Source: Nitrospirales bacterium (lineage in GTDB: Bacteria > Nitrospirota > Nitrospiria > Nitrospirales > UBA8639). Taken from it: DNA of 34,114 nucleotides. The translations under genes were made by a program, and so were the position numbers. The first letter of the stretch is position 1; each line of letters begins with the position of its first letter. Below the pieces are notes generated by a model, which worked only from the letters and a program-made list of their open reading frames with translations, was not told where the DNA came from and ran no database searches. Of the stretch, positions 7,898-16,174 are shown in pieces. The stretch spans positions 1-34,114 of the forward strand of contig JAHRAK010000106.1 in NCBI GenBank assembly GCA_020027535.1, written 5' to 3'.

Positions 7898-8145
7898 GCG
7901 AGGTCTTCAGGGGAGAGGGTCTCGAATTCCTGCTCAATGACAGTGAGGACGCGGCGGTTTTCATCGGAGAGATCGGAAAGCACGCCGAACCCGGCCATCC
8001 ATGGCGCCTGGGTTTCGCTGGCGCAACGGCGAAGCTGTTCCTCAAGCGCTTCGGTAAAGAACCGCTTCAAGGTCATGCCGCGTCCGGCGGCAAGGGCTTT
8101 GGCCTGCCGGAACGTGGAATCAGGGAGTTCAACGGTCGTCTTCAT
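7894..8145 (-). CDS. vapB: VapB antitoxin (ribbon-helix-helix)
   Basis: Translation from ATG 8145 gives 83 aa beginning KTTVELPDSTFRQAKALAA, a ribbon-helix-helix DNA-binding fold, with GMTLKRFFTEALEEQL as helix 2. The remaining residues (PWMAGFGVLSDLSDENRRV) form the toxin-binding tail. A longer frame from 8217 would run through the operator and is rejected. Confidence 0.93.
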   Translation of the reverse strand: MKTTVELPDSTFRQAKALAAGRGMTLKRFFTEALEEQLRRCASETQAPWMAGFGVLSDLSDENRRVLTVIEQEFETLSPEDLA

Positions 8146-8148
8146 GTC

Positions 8149-8180
8149 CCATATTCCCATAATTACGGGAATATGGTCAA
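8149..8180 (-). promoter_or_regulatory. Operator and promoter of vapBC
   Basis: CCATATTCCC (8149-8158) and GGGAATATGG (8167-8176) form a 10-bp-arm palindrome with an 8-bp spacer, immediately upstream of the vapB ATG. On the minus strand TTGACC (8180-8175) is a good -35 and GAATAT (8156-8151) a fair -10 with 18-bp spacing. Both lie within or against the palindrome. Confidence 0.75.
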
Positions 8181-8254
8181 GACATTTTGGATGGCGGTAG
8201 ATCGCTGGGGGCGGCAAAGGGAGAGGCAGAGGAAGGGAATAAGGTCACGTGCTT

Positions 8255-8956
8255 TTAGTCCTGCCCGGCTATGACCGCATCGATCATGGAGCGAAACAGG
8301 AGTTGCCCGTCCTGGTTGCCTAACACGGATTCGGCGCAGCGTTCCGGATGCGGCATCAGCCCTAACACGTTGCCTGCCGCGTTGCGAATCCCGGCAATAT
8401 TATCCAATGAGCCGTTGGGGTTGGCCTGGTCCGTCACGGTCCCGTCTTCCCGGCAATACCGGAACACGATTTGGGCATTGGCCTGGAGGGCGGCCAGGGT
8501 GACCGGGTCGGTATGGTAATTGCCCTCGGCGTGGGCAATGGGAAAGCGCATCACATGCCCGGATTCATAATACCGGGTAAACGGAGTCCCGGCATTTTCC
8601 ACTTTTACCCAGACGTCTTCGCAAATAAAGGAAAGGCCGACGTTGGGCAGCATGGCTCCGGGTAACAACCCCGCCTCGAGCAGGATCTGAAAGCCATTGC
8701 AGATTCCCAGGACCAACCCGCCTGCCCGGGCGAATTCCTTGACCGCCTGCATAATGGGTGACAATTGCGCGATGGCACCGGTGCGCAGGTAATCCCCGTA
8801 CGAGAATCCGCCGGGCAGGACCACGGCATCCATTTCACCCAGGGACGTGTCGCCATGCCAGATGAGGTTGACGTCCTGTCCCAACCCGTCTGCCAGGACG
8901 TGCGCGCAATCGCGGTCGCAATTGGACCCGGGGAAGACAATGACGCCCCATTTCAT
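8255..8956 (-). CDS. purQ: Phosphoribosylformylglycinamidine synthase, glutaminase subunit PurQ
   Basis: The 233-aa class I glutamine amidotransferase releases ammonia from glutamine for the FGAM synthase PurL. The triad is visible: Cys86 in LGICNGFQ, His203 and Glu205 in [10 protein letters not shown]. The N-terminus [15 protein letters not shown] is the PurQ hallmark. It overlaps purS by 4 bp (8953-8956). A separate PurQ with PurS is the small-subunit arrangement of FGAM synthase; the purL gene is not in this window. It is the last gene of the purB-purS-purQ run, just before vapBC. Confidence 0.97.
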   Translation of the reverse strand: MKWGVIVFPGSNCDRDCAHVLADGLGQDVNLIWHGDTSLGEMDAVVLPGGFSYGDYLRTGAIAQLSPIMQAVKEFARAGGLVLGICNGFQILLEAGLLPGAMLPNVGLSFICEDVWVKVENAGTPFTRYYESGHVMRFPIAHAEGNYHTDPVTLAALQANAQIVFRYCREDGTVTDQANPNGSLDNIAGIRNAAGNVLGLMPHPERCAESVLGNQDGQLLFRSMIDAVIAGQD

Positions 8957-9219
8957 GAGGGAGGCCGTGACGGTTGGAGCTCCAGTTCGTACCGGTATTC
9001 TTCAATGACCGTGTTGGCGAGCAGTGTTTCACACATGGCTTTGAGTTGCTGTTCCGCTTGCGCAGGATCGTCTTCGTTCAATTCGATTTCCAAAAACTTT
9101 CCCACCCGGACGTCGTTCACGCTGGAAAACCCCAGGGTCTCCAACGATTGTTGGATGGCCCGCCCCTGCGGATCCAAAATGCCCGATTTCAAGGTGACGT
9201 GAATTCTTGCCCTGATCAT
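8953..9219 (-). CDS. purS: Phosphoribosylformylglycinamidine synthase subunit PurS
   Basis: From ATG 9219 the product has 88 aa: [18 protein letters not shown], then [22 protein letters not shown], which is the PurS family pattern. PurS bridges PurL and PurQ in the FGAM synthase complex. The frame is open further upstream (to 9414), but that part overlaps purB and is a shadow. The start overlaps the purB stop by 4 bp (9216-9219), and the stop overlaps the purQ start by 4 bp. Confidence 0.97.
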   Translation of the reverse strand: MIRARIHVTLKSGILDPQGRAIQQSLETLGFSSVNDVRVGKFLEIELNEDDPAQAEQQLKAMCETLLANTVIEEYRYELELQPSRPPS

Positions 9220-10568
9220 GAGCGAGCCCTGCTTGTCCTGCCTTGCGCGCGTTTCACTTTCGATGAGACGGCTTTGGAGCCAAAGACCCGACGGTATACT
9301 TCGTCGAGGTGACGAACGTACCATGCCGGATCGAAACAGGCTTTGATTTCGGCCGGCGTCAACTTTTTCGAGATCAACGGATCGTGCGACACGAGGTCGT
9401 GAAAGGGCTCCCACCCTTCCCAGGCTTCCATGGCGTTGCGTTGAACCGCTTCGTATGCGGCTTTGCGTTCGATCCCGCGATCGACCAAAGCCAACAATAC
9501 GCGTTGGGAGTATACCAACCCACCCGTCAGGTTTAAATTCTTCAGCATCCGTTCCGGATACACCACCAGATTTTTCAGGAGTTGGGTCAGGCGCACGATC
9601 ATGTAATCGATCAGAATCGTGCTGTCCGGGATAATAATACGCTCGACCGAAGAGTGGCTGATGTCACGTTCGTGCCACAGCGCGACGTTTTCCAAGGCGG
9701 CCAGACTATTGGCTCGAATGACCCGGGCCAGGCCGCAGAGATTTTCGGATCCCACCGGATTCCGTTTATGCGGCATCGCGGAGGACCCTTTTTGCCCCAC
9801 GCTGAAATATTCCTCGGCTTCCAGGACTTCGGTCCGTTGGAGATGGCGGATTTCAGTCGCCACCTTTTCAATGCTGGCGGCAATCAGGGCCAAGGTGGTC
9901 ACAAACGCGGCATGCCGGTCCCGTTGCACGACCTGATTCGACACGGGAGCCGGTTTCAACCCCAGCTTCGCACAGGTGATTTTTTCGATCCGCGGCGGCA
10001 AGTGCGCAAACGTGCCCATGGCTCCTGACAGTTTTCCAACGGCAATATCCTCTCCGGCAGCGATCAGGCGCCGGCGTTGCCGAGTGAATTCCTCGTACCA
10101 GAGGGCAAACTTGAAGCCCAGGGAAATGGGTTCGCCGTGAATGCCGTGCGACCGTCCCACCATCATCGTCTCCCGGTGCGCGAAGGCTTGATCCCGCAGA
10201 ACCTGCAATAAAGCGTCCAGGTCCTCCAGGATGATGCCCACCGCCTCGACCAGTTGGATTGCCAGCCCGGTGTCGAGCACGTCGGAGGACGTCAGCCCCA
10301 CGTGCAAATGCCGGGCCGGGGGGCCGGCCTGCTCGGCAACGGATTCCAAAAACGCAATCACGTCATGTTTGGTGATCCGTTCGATTTCCTCGATCCGGTC
10401 AGGATCCAGGGTGACTTTTCGTTTGACCCGTCGCGCCACGCCTCCGGGGACTTCACCCCTTTCTTCACGCGCTTCACACACGGCCAGCTCGACTTGCAGC
10501 CAGGTTTCATACTTCCGTTTCCGGGTCCATACGGCCCCCATACGGGGCAAAGTGTAACGTTCAATCAT
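9216..10568 (-). CDS. purB: Adenylosuccinate lyase
   Basis: PurB (450 aa) splits SAICAR to AICAR and adenylosuccinate to AMP, releasing fumarate. The fumarase/aspartase-superfamily signature GSSAMPHKRNP is at 261-271, with the catalytic serine in it, and GRSHGIHGEPISLG (138-151) holds the active-site His141. The N-terminus IERYTLPRMGAVWT is typical. The last 20 residues (after VYRRVFGS) are a basic, low-complexity tail. It is the first full gene of the purBSQ operon. The ATG at 10568 overlaps the stop of a small upstream frame by 4 bp. Confidence 0.97.
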   Translation of the reverse strand: MIERYTLPRMGAVWTRKRKYETWLQVELAVCEAREERGEVPGGVARRVKRKVTLDPDRIEEIERITKHDVIAFLESVAEQAGPPARHLHVGLTSSDVLDTGLAIQLVEAVGIILEDLDALLQVLRDQAFAHRETMMVGRSHGIHGEPISLGFKFALWYEEFTRQRRRLIAAGEDIAVGKLSGAMGTFAHLPPRIEKITCAKLGLKPAPVSNQVVQRDRHAAFVTTLALIAASIEKVATEIRHLQRTEVLEAEEYFSVGQKGSSAMPHKRNPVGSENLCGLARVIRANSLAALENVALWHERDISHSSVERIIIPDSTILIDYMIVRLTQLLKNLVVYPERMLKNLNLTGGLVYSQRVLLALVDRGIERKAAYEAVQRNAMEAWEGWEPFHDLVSHDPLISKKLTPAEIKACFDPAWYVRHLDEVYRRVFGSKAVSSKVKRAQGRTSRARS

Positions 10569-10675
10569 CGGTGCTCCTCGGCAAATCCTTCTTCAGCCAA
10601 CGCCCTTTCAAAATCAGGATCGAGTTTTGCACACTCACGGGCCAAGCGTCCCTGGTCACCTTGATCCAAACGCGC
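10565..10675 (-). pseudogene. Tail of a small unidentified protein, 5' end replaced by a dispersed repeat
   Basis: The frame that ends at 10565 (63 codons from 10756) has two parts. Its first ~30 codons lie in the dispersed repeat at 10672-10743. Only the last ~35 residues (ending ECAKLDPDFERALAEEGF AEEHR) look like protein. Their mixed acidic, helical character recalls the tail of small antitoxin-like proteins, but I cannot name the family. The stop overlaps the purB ATG by 4 bp, so it may still couple to purB. Confidence 0.4.
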
Positions 10676-10743
10676 CATGAGGGATGGCGCCGCTACAACT
10701 GCCAAAGACAACGACACTGGATTCCCGCGTACGCGAGAATGAC
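10672..10743. repeat. Composite dispersed repeat (GCGCCATGA unit plus CTGGATTCCCGCG unit)
   Basis: GCGCCATGAGGGATGGCGC forms a hairpin and is followed by the unit GACACTGGATTCCCGCG-TACGCGAGAATGAC. The same two-part order is found at 23179-23246 and, spread out, at 25168-25342. Confidence 0.75.
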
Positions 10744-10766
10744 CCGTAGCTTGCAAGAATAATTAG

Positions 10767-11258
10767 TCAATGAGCAAGATCCCTGCGTTTGGGCTCAAGA
10801 CGCGCGTCGTGTTTGATGAGTTGATCCAACACACCATTGACGAATCGTCTGGTTTCATCGTCCGCAAAGTTTTTTGCCAATTCGAGGGCTTCATCCACCG
10901 TCACTTTCGCCGGCACGTCAGGGATCCAGAGCAATTCGTACATCGCCTGTCGCAAAATATTCCGATCCACCACGGGCATACGATCCACCGTCCAGTTTCG
11001 TGCATAGGCGGTAATGAGTCCATCGAGTTCGACTTGATGGGTCCGGACGCCGGTGACCAACTCGGACGCAAACGTTCGGACCGACTCCGACGCGTCTCGT
11101 TGTGCCCAGAATTGCTCCAGCCAAAATTCGGTGGACTCGTGAAAATCGCACTGAAAAAGAATCTGAAGAGCCAGTTCGCGCGCATCATGCCGCGTGTACC
11201 CTCGTCGAGGTTCGGGCGAAGAGTTTGGTTCGTGTAGCATATTCGCAAACATCCGCAC
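10767..11258 (-). CDS. nusB: Transcription antitermination factor NusB
   Basis: The 163-aa NusB binds boxA RNA with NusE (S10) in rRNA antitermination. The conserved opening RHDARELALQILFQCDF and the core RNWTVDRMPVVDRNILRQAMYEL are present, followed by PAKVTVDEALELAKNFADDETRRFVNGVLD. The frame opens with GTG 11258 immediately after the ribH stop (11259-11261); ATGs two and six codons later are alternatives. The ribH-nusB order with no gap indicates translational coupling. Confidence 0.96.
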   Translation of the reverse strand: MRMFANMLHEPNSSPEPRRGYTRHDARELALQILFQCDFHESTEFWLEQFWAQRDASESVRTFASELVTGVRTHQVELDGLITAYARNWTVDRMPVVDRNILRQAMYELLWIPDVPAKVTVDEALELAKNFADDETRRFVNGVLDQLIKHDARLEPKRRDLAH

Positions 11259-11759
11259 TTACATGTGCCGGAAGCCGGTCGGCTTTCGATCAATTGCATG
11301 CAAGTCCTTCATCAGGGTTGCCATTTCGATAGCGGTACAAGCGGCTTGCGTGCCGCGGTTGACTTCAGTGGTACCTGCCCTGACCAAGGCCTCTTCTGCG
11401 GTATTGGTGGTCAAGACCCCGAAAATAATGGGAATGCCCGTCTCCCGAGAAGCCTGGGCAATGCCCCGGCTCATTTCCGCACTGATAAAATCAAAATGCG
11501 GGGTTTCGCCCCTGATGACCGCTCCCAAACAAATGACGGCATCGAACTGTTTGGATTGGGCCAGCTGCCTGGCCACCAACGGGATTTCAAATGCCCCGGG
11601 GACACGAACGATTTGCAGGTTGTCCTCAGAGGCACCGTGTGTTTTCAGAGTCTCGATCGCAGCGGCTTCCAGGCGGCTGGTGACAAATTCATTGAATTTA
11701 CTCACCACGATGCCGAATCGCAGTTCCCGGGCATTTAAATTTCCTTCAATGGGCGTCAT
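11259..11759 (-). CDS. ribH: 6,7-dimethyl-8-ribityllumazine synthase
   Basis: RibH (166 aa) condenses the pyrimidine made by the rib pathway with the RibB product to give lumazine, the direct precursor of riboflavin. Family features are FGIVVSKFNEFVTSRL near the N-terminus, VPGAFEIPLVARQL, GAVIRGETPHFDFI with the catalytic histidine region, and FGVLTTNT. The length is normal for the icosahedral enzyme. It lies 200 bp after ribBA, separated by a dispersed repeat, and directly before nusB. Confidence 0.97.
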   Translation of the reverse strand: MTPIEGNLNARELRFGIVVSKFNEFVTSRLEAAAIETLKTHGASEDNLQIVRVPGAFEIPLVARQLAQSKQFDAVICLGAVIRGETPHFDFISAEMSRGIAQASRETGIPIIFGVLTTNTAEEALVRAGTTEVNRGTQAACTAIEMATLMKDLHAIDRKPTGFRHM

Positions 11760-11812
11760 GGGAATGTCCGACGAGCAGCTTCATTCTTGGCAGAGTGATC
11801 CTTTATCTCTTT

Positions 11813-11906
11813 CTGTCATCCCCGACTCCGATCGGGGATCCAGGAGTTGTTCCTTTTCCTCCGCGAAAACAAAGACACTGGATTCCCGCGTTCGCGGGAA
11901 TGACAG
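11813..11906. repeat. Bipartite dispersed palindromic repeat, full copy
   Basis: The unit opens with CTGTCATCCCCGA, has a first hairpin CCCCGA...TCGGGG, a middle of about 40 bases, and a second hairpin ATTCCCGCG-TT-CGCGGGAAT that ends in GACAG. Outer ends CTGTCAT and ATGACAG are inverted repeats. It sits between ribBA and ribH. The copy at 30409-30499 has the same plan and nearly the same length. Confidence 0.85.
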
Positions 11907-11963
11907 ACTCCGGATCGTTTCATGTCAATGACAATTAGGAGGCGATTCTGCGGGACCGGCCCG

Positions 11964-13229
11964 TCAGACGTTGTTTAAAAGATGACCCAGTTTGCTCTTT
12001 TTCGTTCGAAGGTAATGGACGTTCGTTTCCTGGGGGTCGACTTCAATGGGGACGCGTTCGACAACCGTCAAGCCATATCCCTCAATCCCCACGATCTTTC
12101 GTGGGTTATTCGTCATGAGACGGATCTGTCTGAGTCCCAAACTCACTAAAATTTGCGCGCCAATCCCGTAATTCCGCAAGTCCGGTTTAAATCCCAACTT
12201 GAGATTGGCCTCGACGGTGTCGCTGCCCTGATCCTGGAGATGATAGGCTTTTATTTTATTCAGCAACCCGATGCCCCGCCCCTCCTGATTCAAATACAAC
12301 AGCACCCCTTTGCCTTCTTTTTCAATAACGGCCATGGCGCGGTGAAGCTGATCGCGACAGTCGCAACGCAGGGAGCCGAAGACGTCCGACGTGAGACAGC
12401 CGGAATGCACGCGGACGAGGGCGGGTGATTCGTCAATGAGGCCCTTGACCAAGGCTATATGCGTTCCACTATCCAGTTCATTCTCGAAGACCCAGGCCTC
12501 GAAATTTCCGAAAATCGTCGGCAATTCGGCGCTCACGGATTTTTTGACGAAGGTCTCGCGTGACAACCGGTATTGAATGAGGTCTTTAATGGTAATGAGC
12601 TTGAGGGCGTGCCGCTTGGCAAATTCCATGAGGTCGGGAACCCTTGCCATGGTTCCATCCTCATTCATGATTTCACAAATGACCCCGGCCGGATACTTGC
12701 CGGCCATACGCGCCAGATCGACGGAGCCTTCGGTTTGCCCGGCCCGCTTGAGCACTCCGCCATCATGAGCCCGCAGAGGGAAAATGTGTCCCGGCTTCGT
12801 GAAATCGGAGGGTTTGCAGGAGAGATCGACGGCCATGCGGATTGTGGTTGCCCGGTCGGCAGCCGAAATTCCCGTGGTGACGTCCCGCGCGGCATCGATG
12901 GACACGGTAAAGGCGGTGCCGAACGGCGCGGTATTGTCCACTGTCTGGGGATGCAAATTGAGTTGCTCTGTCCGGTCGGCCGTGAGGGTCAGACAGATGA
13001 GGCCACGGGCATGTTTGGCCATAAAATTGATGGCTTCCGGGGTGACGGATTCGGCGGCCATCACTAGGTCGCCCTCGTTTTCACGATCTTCATCGTCGAC
13101 CAGGATGATGATTTTCCCGGAACGAATGTCCTCAAGGGCCTCGTCGATGGTATTGAAGACGGTCGTCATGGATGCAATCCCTCTTGCGGGATCTGATGGC
13201 GATGAATCAGCCTCTATCAAATCGGTCAT
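11964..13229 (-). CDS. ribBA: Bifunctional RibBA: DHBP synthase and GTP cyclohydrolase II
   Basis: The protein (421 aa, or 401 from ATG 13169) makes two riboflavin precursors. The RibB half (to about residue 220) has [21 protein letters not shown] and HARGLICL; it converts ribulose 5-phosphate to 3,4-dihydroxy-2-butanone 4-phosphate. The RibA half has the zinc cysteines in [20 protein letters not shown] and [10 protein letters not shown]; it opens GTP. The later ATG, preceded by GAGGG, fits the usual family start better. I see no FMN riboswitch upstream; that space is filled by repeats. Confidence 0.96.
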   Translation of the reverse strand: MTDLIEADSSPSDPARGIASMTTVFNTIDEALEDIRSGKIIILVDDEDRENEGDLVMAAESVTPEAINFMAKHARGLICLTLTADRTEQLNLHPQTVDNTAPFGTAFTVSIDAARDVTTGISAADRATTIRMAVDLSCKPSDFTKPGHIFPLRAHDGGVLKRAGQTEGSVDLARMAGKYPAGVICEIMNEDGTMARVPDLMEFAKRHALKLITIKDLIQYRLSRETFVKKSVSAELPTIFGNFEAWVFENELDSGTHIALVKGLIDESPALVRVHSGCLTSDVFGSLRCDCRDQLHRAMAVIEKEGKGVLLYLNQEGRGIGLLNKIKAYHLQDQGSDTVEANLKLGFKPDLRNYGIGAQILVSLGLRQIRLMTNNPRKIVGIEGYGLTVVERVPIEVDPQETNVHYLRTKKSKLGHLLNNV

Positions 13230-13324
13230 TCTCGACTTCTCTTGTCCCCCATCTTGTCATCCTTGTATGTGTTCAGTCATTCGTTGACACTTTCCGTTTT
13301 TTCTTTCCCTCGCCTTTGGAAGAC

Positions 13325-13397
13325 AACCCCCCTCACTCCCCCTTATCAGGGGGACAGCAGAGTTTCTTGCCTCCCTGATAAGGGGGGAAGGGGGGTT
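13325..13397. repeat. Long hairpin repeat (CCCCCTTATCAGGG arms)
   Basis: The left arm (13325-13351, AACCCCCCTCACTCCCCC TTATCAGGG in order) is the near-perfect complement of the right arm (13373-13397), with a 21-base loop. This looks like a small non-coding palindromic element. I see no other copy in the window. Confidence 0.85.
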
Positions 13398-13403
13398 CAG
13401 TAG

Positions 13404-13425
13404 GGGCGGACCTGCGTGTCCGCCC
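13404..13425. repeat. Short hairpin GGGCGGAC/GTCCGCCC
   Basis: Perfect 8-bp arms around CTGCGT, 7 bases after the long hairpin. No T tract follows on either strand, so a terminator role is doubtful. Confidence 0.7.
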
Positions 13426-13447
13426 TCCCTTCTTGTAGGTAGAGACT

Positions 13448-13486
13448 GTAGGTCGGGTTAGCCGAAGGCGTCACCCGACAATCAAC
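13448..13486. repeat. Dispersed TCGGGTTA-family palindromic repeat, copy 2
   Basis: GTAGGTCGGGTTAGCC-GAAGGC-GTCACCCGACAATCAAC, in the same orientation as 5975-6008 and opposite to 19300-19340 and 22701-22742. Confidence 0.8.
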
Positions 13487-13534
13487 CCCTAAGTTTTATA
13501 TGGGGTTTCTACTCGCCTTGTCAATGGCGCGGGA

Positions 13535-14743
13535 TTACGAGGCTTCCTCTTTGATCGAAAGGGGCAAGGACCGTTGAATCCAGATCACACTGCCGGTGGC
13601 AATTCCCGTCAGGACGACAAAGACGAGAAATCCGCTCGCGTACGTCCCTGTCATATCCTTGAAAAGACCAAACCAGAACGGGAGGAAGAATCCGCCGAGA
13701 CCACCGGCTGCGCCAATAAATCCCGAAGCCGTCCCCATCATGTTCCGGTAGCGCAGTGACACCACCTGAAAAACGACCCCGTTGCCGAAGCCCAAGAGAA
13801 GAAGGGTTGCTATGGTTAAGGGAAACGCCCAGAACGGCGGCGGCAACCACGCCAGGAGAATGCACAGCCCCCCGATAGCGGGAAATCCCACCTGGAGCAG
13901 GCTGAACCCTCCGACCCGGTCGGCCCAGTGGCCTCCGACCGGTCGTGCGATACTGCCCGCAAGCCCGCATGCCGCCGTCAGGGTCCCGGCAGCGACCATA
14001 TCCAGACCATATTGATCATGAAAGAAAATCGGCAAAAAGCTGGAAAACCCGACAAACCCTCCAAACGTCACCCCATAGAAGAAACACAACCACTGCATGA
14101 ACCGTTCCTGGAAGACCATGCGGAAAGAGGCTGCCAGGCTCTTCCCGGGTTGGTTGTGCAAAGGAGTTTCATGGACGAACAGCGAAAACACCACGGCCGA
14201 GAGCAGGACCGGCCCAATCATCAGGCCGAAAACCCCGTGCCATCCGACGTGGGCCGCAAGATGTGGGGCGAAGAACGTTGCCAGGAAAACCCCGCTGTTT
14301 CCGGTCGCGGCGATGCCCATGGCCAACCCCTGATGTTGCGAGGAATAGGCGCGGCTTGCAACCGGAAGCGCCACGACAAAACTCGCGCCCGCCGCCCCCA
14401 GCAAAAGACCGATCCCCAACATTTGGGCATAGCTGTGACCGAACAGCCAGCCCAACGACAGCGCCACCACTTCTATCCAGAGAATGCCGAGCCCCACCCG
14501 TTTCACGCCGAACTGATCGGTGAACGGCCCGACCACGATGCGTAACAGGGCTCCGCCGAGCAAGGGGATGGCCACCAACAGCCCCTTCTGTGTGGCGCTC
14601 AAGGCGAAGTCCTGAGCAATGGCGATGCCCAATGCGCCGATCAACAGCCAGACGACGAAACTCACCTCGAAGTGGAGCCAGGCTCCCAATAAAGAAGGCC
14701 AGTGGCCGCTCTTCAGGGCATGCTTCAGCGCGTACGGGTTCAT
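13535..14743 (-). CDS. NarK/NasA-type nitrate/nitrite transporter (major facilitator superfamily)
   Basis: The protein has 402 aa from ATG 14743 and about 12 transmembrane helices. It has glycine-rich segments of the nitrate/nitrite porter type: GIAATGNSGVFLATFFAP in the N-terminal half and GFIGAAGGLGGFFLPF in the C-terminal half. The MFS loop GPFTDQFGVKRVG follows helix 2. The frame could open 36 bases earlier, but that codon is TTG and has no ribosome-binding site. Nitrate uptake, nitrite export or their exchange cannot be separated from sequence alone. No nitrate reductase or nitrite-oxidising enzyme gene is in the window. Confidence 0.9.
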   Translation of the reverse strand: MNPYALKHALKSGHWPSLLGAWLHFEVSFVVWLLIGALGIAIAQDFALSATQKGLLVAIPLLGGALLRIVVGPFTDQFGVKRVGLGILWIEVVALSLGWLFGHSYAQMLGIGLLLGAAGASFVVALPVASRAYSSQHQGLAMGIAATGNSGVFLATFFAPHLAAHVGWHGVFGLMIGPVLLSAVVFSLFVHETPLHNQPGKSLAASFRMVFQERFMQWLCFFYGVTFGGFVGFSSFLPIFFHDQYGLDMVAAGTLTAACGLAGSIARPVGGHWADRVGGFSLLQVGFPAIGGLCILLAWLPPPFWAFPLTIATLLLLGFGNGVVFQVVSLRYRNMMGTASGFIGAAGGLGGFFLPFWFGLFKDMTGTYASGFLVFVVLTGIATGSVIWIQRSLPLSIKEEAS

Positions 14744-14924
14744 GGGCAAAAGTGCATTAAAAAGGTTGCATGAAGGCAACGTGACGTTTTCGAAAAATGC
14801 GTGCGTCGTGACTATAGAGCACCGAAACGAACCGCCGCAATCGAAGTCTTCTTTTGTGATTCCTCTTCCCAGGGTTTATAATTTTTTCCGAGACACGGGA
14901 TTGCAACGACCAAAATGCAAAAGA

Positions 14925-14957
14925 CCCTCACCCTGCCTTCTCCCATCGGGAGAGGGT
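14925..14957. repeat. CCCTCACCC...CTCTCCC palindromic repeat
   Basis: CCCTCACCCTGCCTTCTCCC-ATC-GGGAGAGGG contains a hairpin. A half copy, CCCTCACCCCTGCCCTCTCCC, lies at 24459-24480. It sits between the divergent narK and rpoH starts, 24 bases before the sigma factor ATG. Confidence 0.6.
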
Positions 14958-14980
14958 AAAACGCGTAGATCGAAAAGCTG

Positions 14981-15979
14981 ATGCCTTCTTCTCATCAAGA
15001 AAACGAGAGCCAACTCGAAGAGGATGAAATTTCTGCTTCTGTCGAGGCTGAACTCTTAGTCGAGCCCGAGAAAACGGAAGATCTTGCCGGCGACGAGACC
15101 CGGCCGGAACAGTCCGAGACCACGGATCTTGTTCCCACGACCACTTTGAGCCGTTACCTGGTTGAGGTCCGTCGCTACCCTTTTCTGTCCAAGGAAGAAG
15201 AATTAGCGCTTTTTCACGAATACCGGATGACCGGCAGCCGGGATGCGGCCGTCAAGCTGATCCTGTCCAATCTGCGAGTGTCGGTCGCCATCGCCAAGGA
15301 ATACGCGCATACCGGCGCCGACCAGATGGACCTCATCCAGGAAGGCAACGTCGGCCTGATGCAGGCCATGAAAAAATTCGACGTGTCCCGCAACGTCCGC
15401 TTCTACGCGTATGCCGCCTGGTGGGTCAGGGCCTATATTCTCCGGTACCTGTTACAGTCGCATCGACTCGTGAAAATCGGCACGACCCAGGAACAGCGAA
15501 AACTCTTTTACAACTTAAAAAAAGAAAAGGCCAAACTTGAACGAGAGGGGTTCGTGCCGGATGCCAAACTCCTGGCAGATCGGCTCCAGGTTCGAGAACG
15601 GGACGTGCTGGAAATGGATCAACGGTTGGGGAGCTGGGAACTCTCCCTCGACCAACCCATCGGCAAAGACAAGGACGACGGGACGTTTCTCGACTTGCTC
15701 CCCGCCCCCGCGCCCCGAATCGACGAGGCCGTCGCCCAAAAGGAACTGAAGCTGTTATTCCGGAAAAAGCTCGGGGAGTTTTCAAAGACCCTCGAGGAGC
15801 GAGACGAGGATATCCTGAGGAACCGGCTGCTTTCAGAAACGCCGTTGACGCTTGAGGAAATCGGCCGGAAATATTCGATTACCAAGGAACGATCGAGACA
15901 GTTGGAAGCCAGAATCATTAAGCGATTACGCGACGTTATGAAAGCCGAATTGAAGGATTTCGATGCCTTACGAGGGTAA
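14981..15979 (+). CDS. rpoH: RNA polymerase sigma factor of the sigma-32 (RpoH) type
   Basis: The 332-aa group 3-like sigma factor has region 2 (about 85-160, with DQMDLIQEGNVGLMQAMKKFD and YAYAAWWVRAYILRYLLQS) and region 4 (about 280-325, with TLEEIGRKYSITKERSRQLEARI). QRKLFYNLK at 172-180 closely matches the RpoH box (QRKLFFNLR), which marks heat-shock sigma factors. The first ~50 residues are an acidic, poorly conserved extension. The next two genes are groES and groEL, classical RpoH targets, which supports the assignment. The start codon has only a weak ribosome-binding site, with a palindromic repeat just upstream. Confidence 0.88.
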   Translation: MPSSHQENESQLEEDEISASVEAELLVEPEKTEDLAGDETRPEQSETTDLVPTTTLSRYLVEVRRYPFLSKEEELALFHEYRMTGSRDAAVKLILSNLRVSVAIAKEYAHTGADQMDLIQEGNVGLMQAMKKFDVSRNVRFYAYAAWWVRAYILRYLLQSHRLVKIGTTQEQRKLFYNLKKEKAKLEREGFVPDAKLLADRLQVRERDVLEMDQRLGSWELSLDQPIGKDKDDGTFLDLLPAPAPRIDEAVAQKELKLLFRKKLGEFSKTLEERDEDILRNRLLSETPLTLEEIGRKYSITKERSRQLEARIIKRLRDVMKAELKDFDALRG

Positions 15980-16049
15980 TCCCGCCCAAATACCAGGATC
16001 CCCTGCCGAATCTTCACATTTTTTCACTTTCAGACCTTGACTTTCATCG

Positions 16050-16066
16050 AACAGGCCTTACCTGTT
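16050..16066. promoter_or_regulatory. Inverted repeat in the groESL leader
   Basis: AACAGG-CCTTA-CCTGTT, flanked by ATC(G) and GAT so that the symmetry extends outward. TTGACT (16037-16042) lies just upstream and could be a -35 box. It does not resemble the CIRCE element (TTAGCACTC-N9-GAGTGCTAA), and I cannot place a confident -10. A possible operator or mRNA hairpin. Confidence 0.35.
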
Positions 16067-16174
16067 GATCTAACCATAGCATGAAATCCTCTAATCCTGA
16101 GGATTTCCCAATACGATCATACATTTACCACACATCGAGAGCCGAGATTTTTAACCAAAGGAGGAAGTTGTCAC

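Larger units (their letters stand above)
13230..13534. other. Intergenic repeat island between ribBA and narK
   Basis: This 305-base gap carries no gene. It holds three repeats back to back: a long hairpin at 13325-13397, a short hairpin at 13404-13425 and a TCGGGTTA-type unit at 13448-13486. The promoter of ribBA must lie within 13230-13325 or inside the island. Confidence 0.7.

Noticed and set aside
9220-9414. Upstream extension of the purS frame
   Set aside because: Overlaps purB on the same strand and lacks family similarity; the ATGA junction at 9216-9219 and the 88-aa PurS length decide the start.
13230-13534. FMN riboswitch upstream of ribBA
   Set aside because: No RFN-like conserved segments could be found; the space is filled by dispersed hairpins.
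13928-14545. 205-aa plus-strand frame inside narK
   Set aside because: Arg/Pro/His-rich antisense shadow; the narK frame has clear transmembrane structure.
14744-14779. 12-residue N-terminal extension of the NarK-type transporter
   Set aside because: Begins with TTG without a ribosome-binding site; ATG 14743 fits the family.
15980-16174. CIRCE operator before groES
   Set aside because: No TTAGCACTC-type arms; only an unrelated 6-bp-arm inverted repeat is present.
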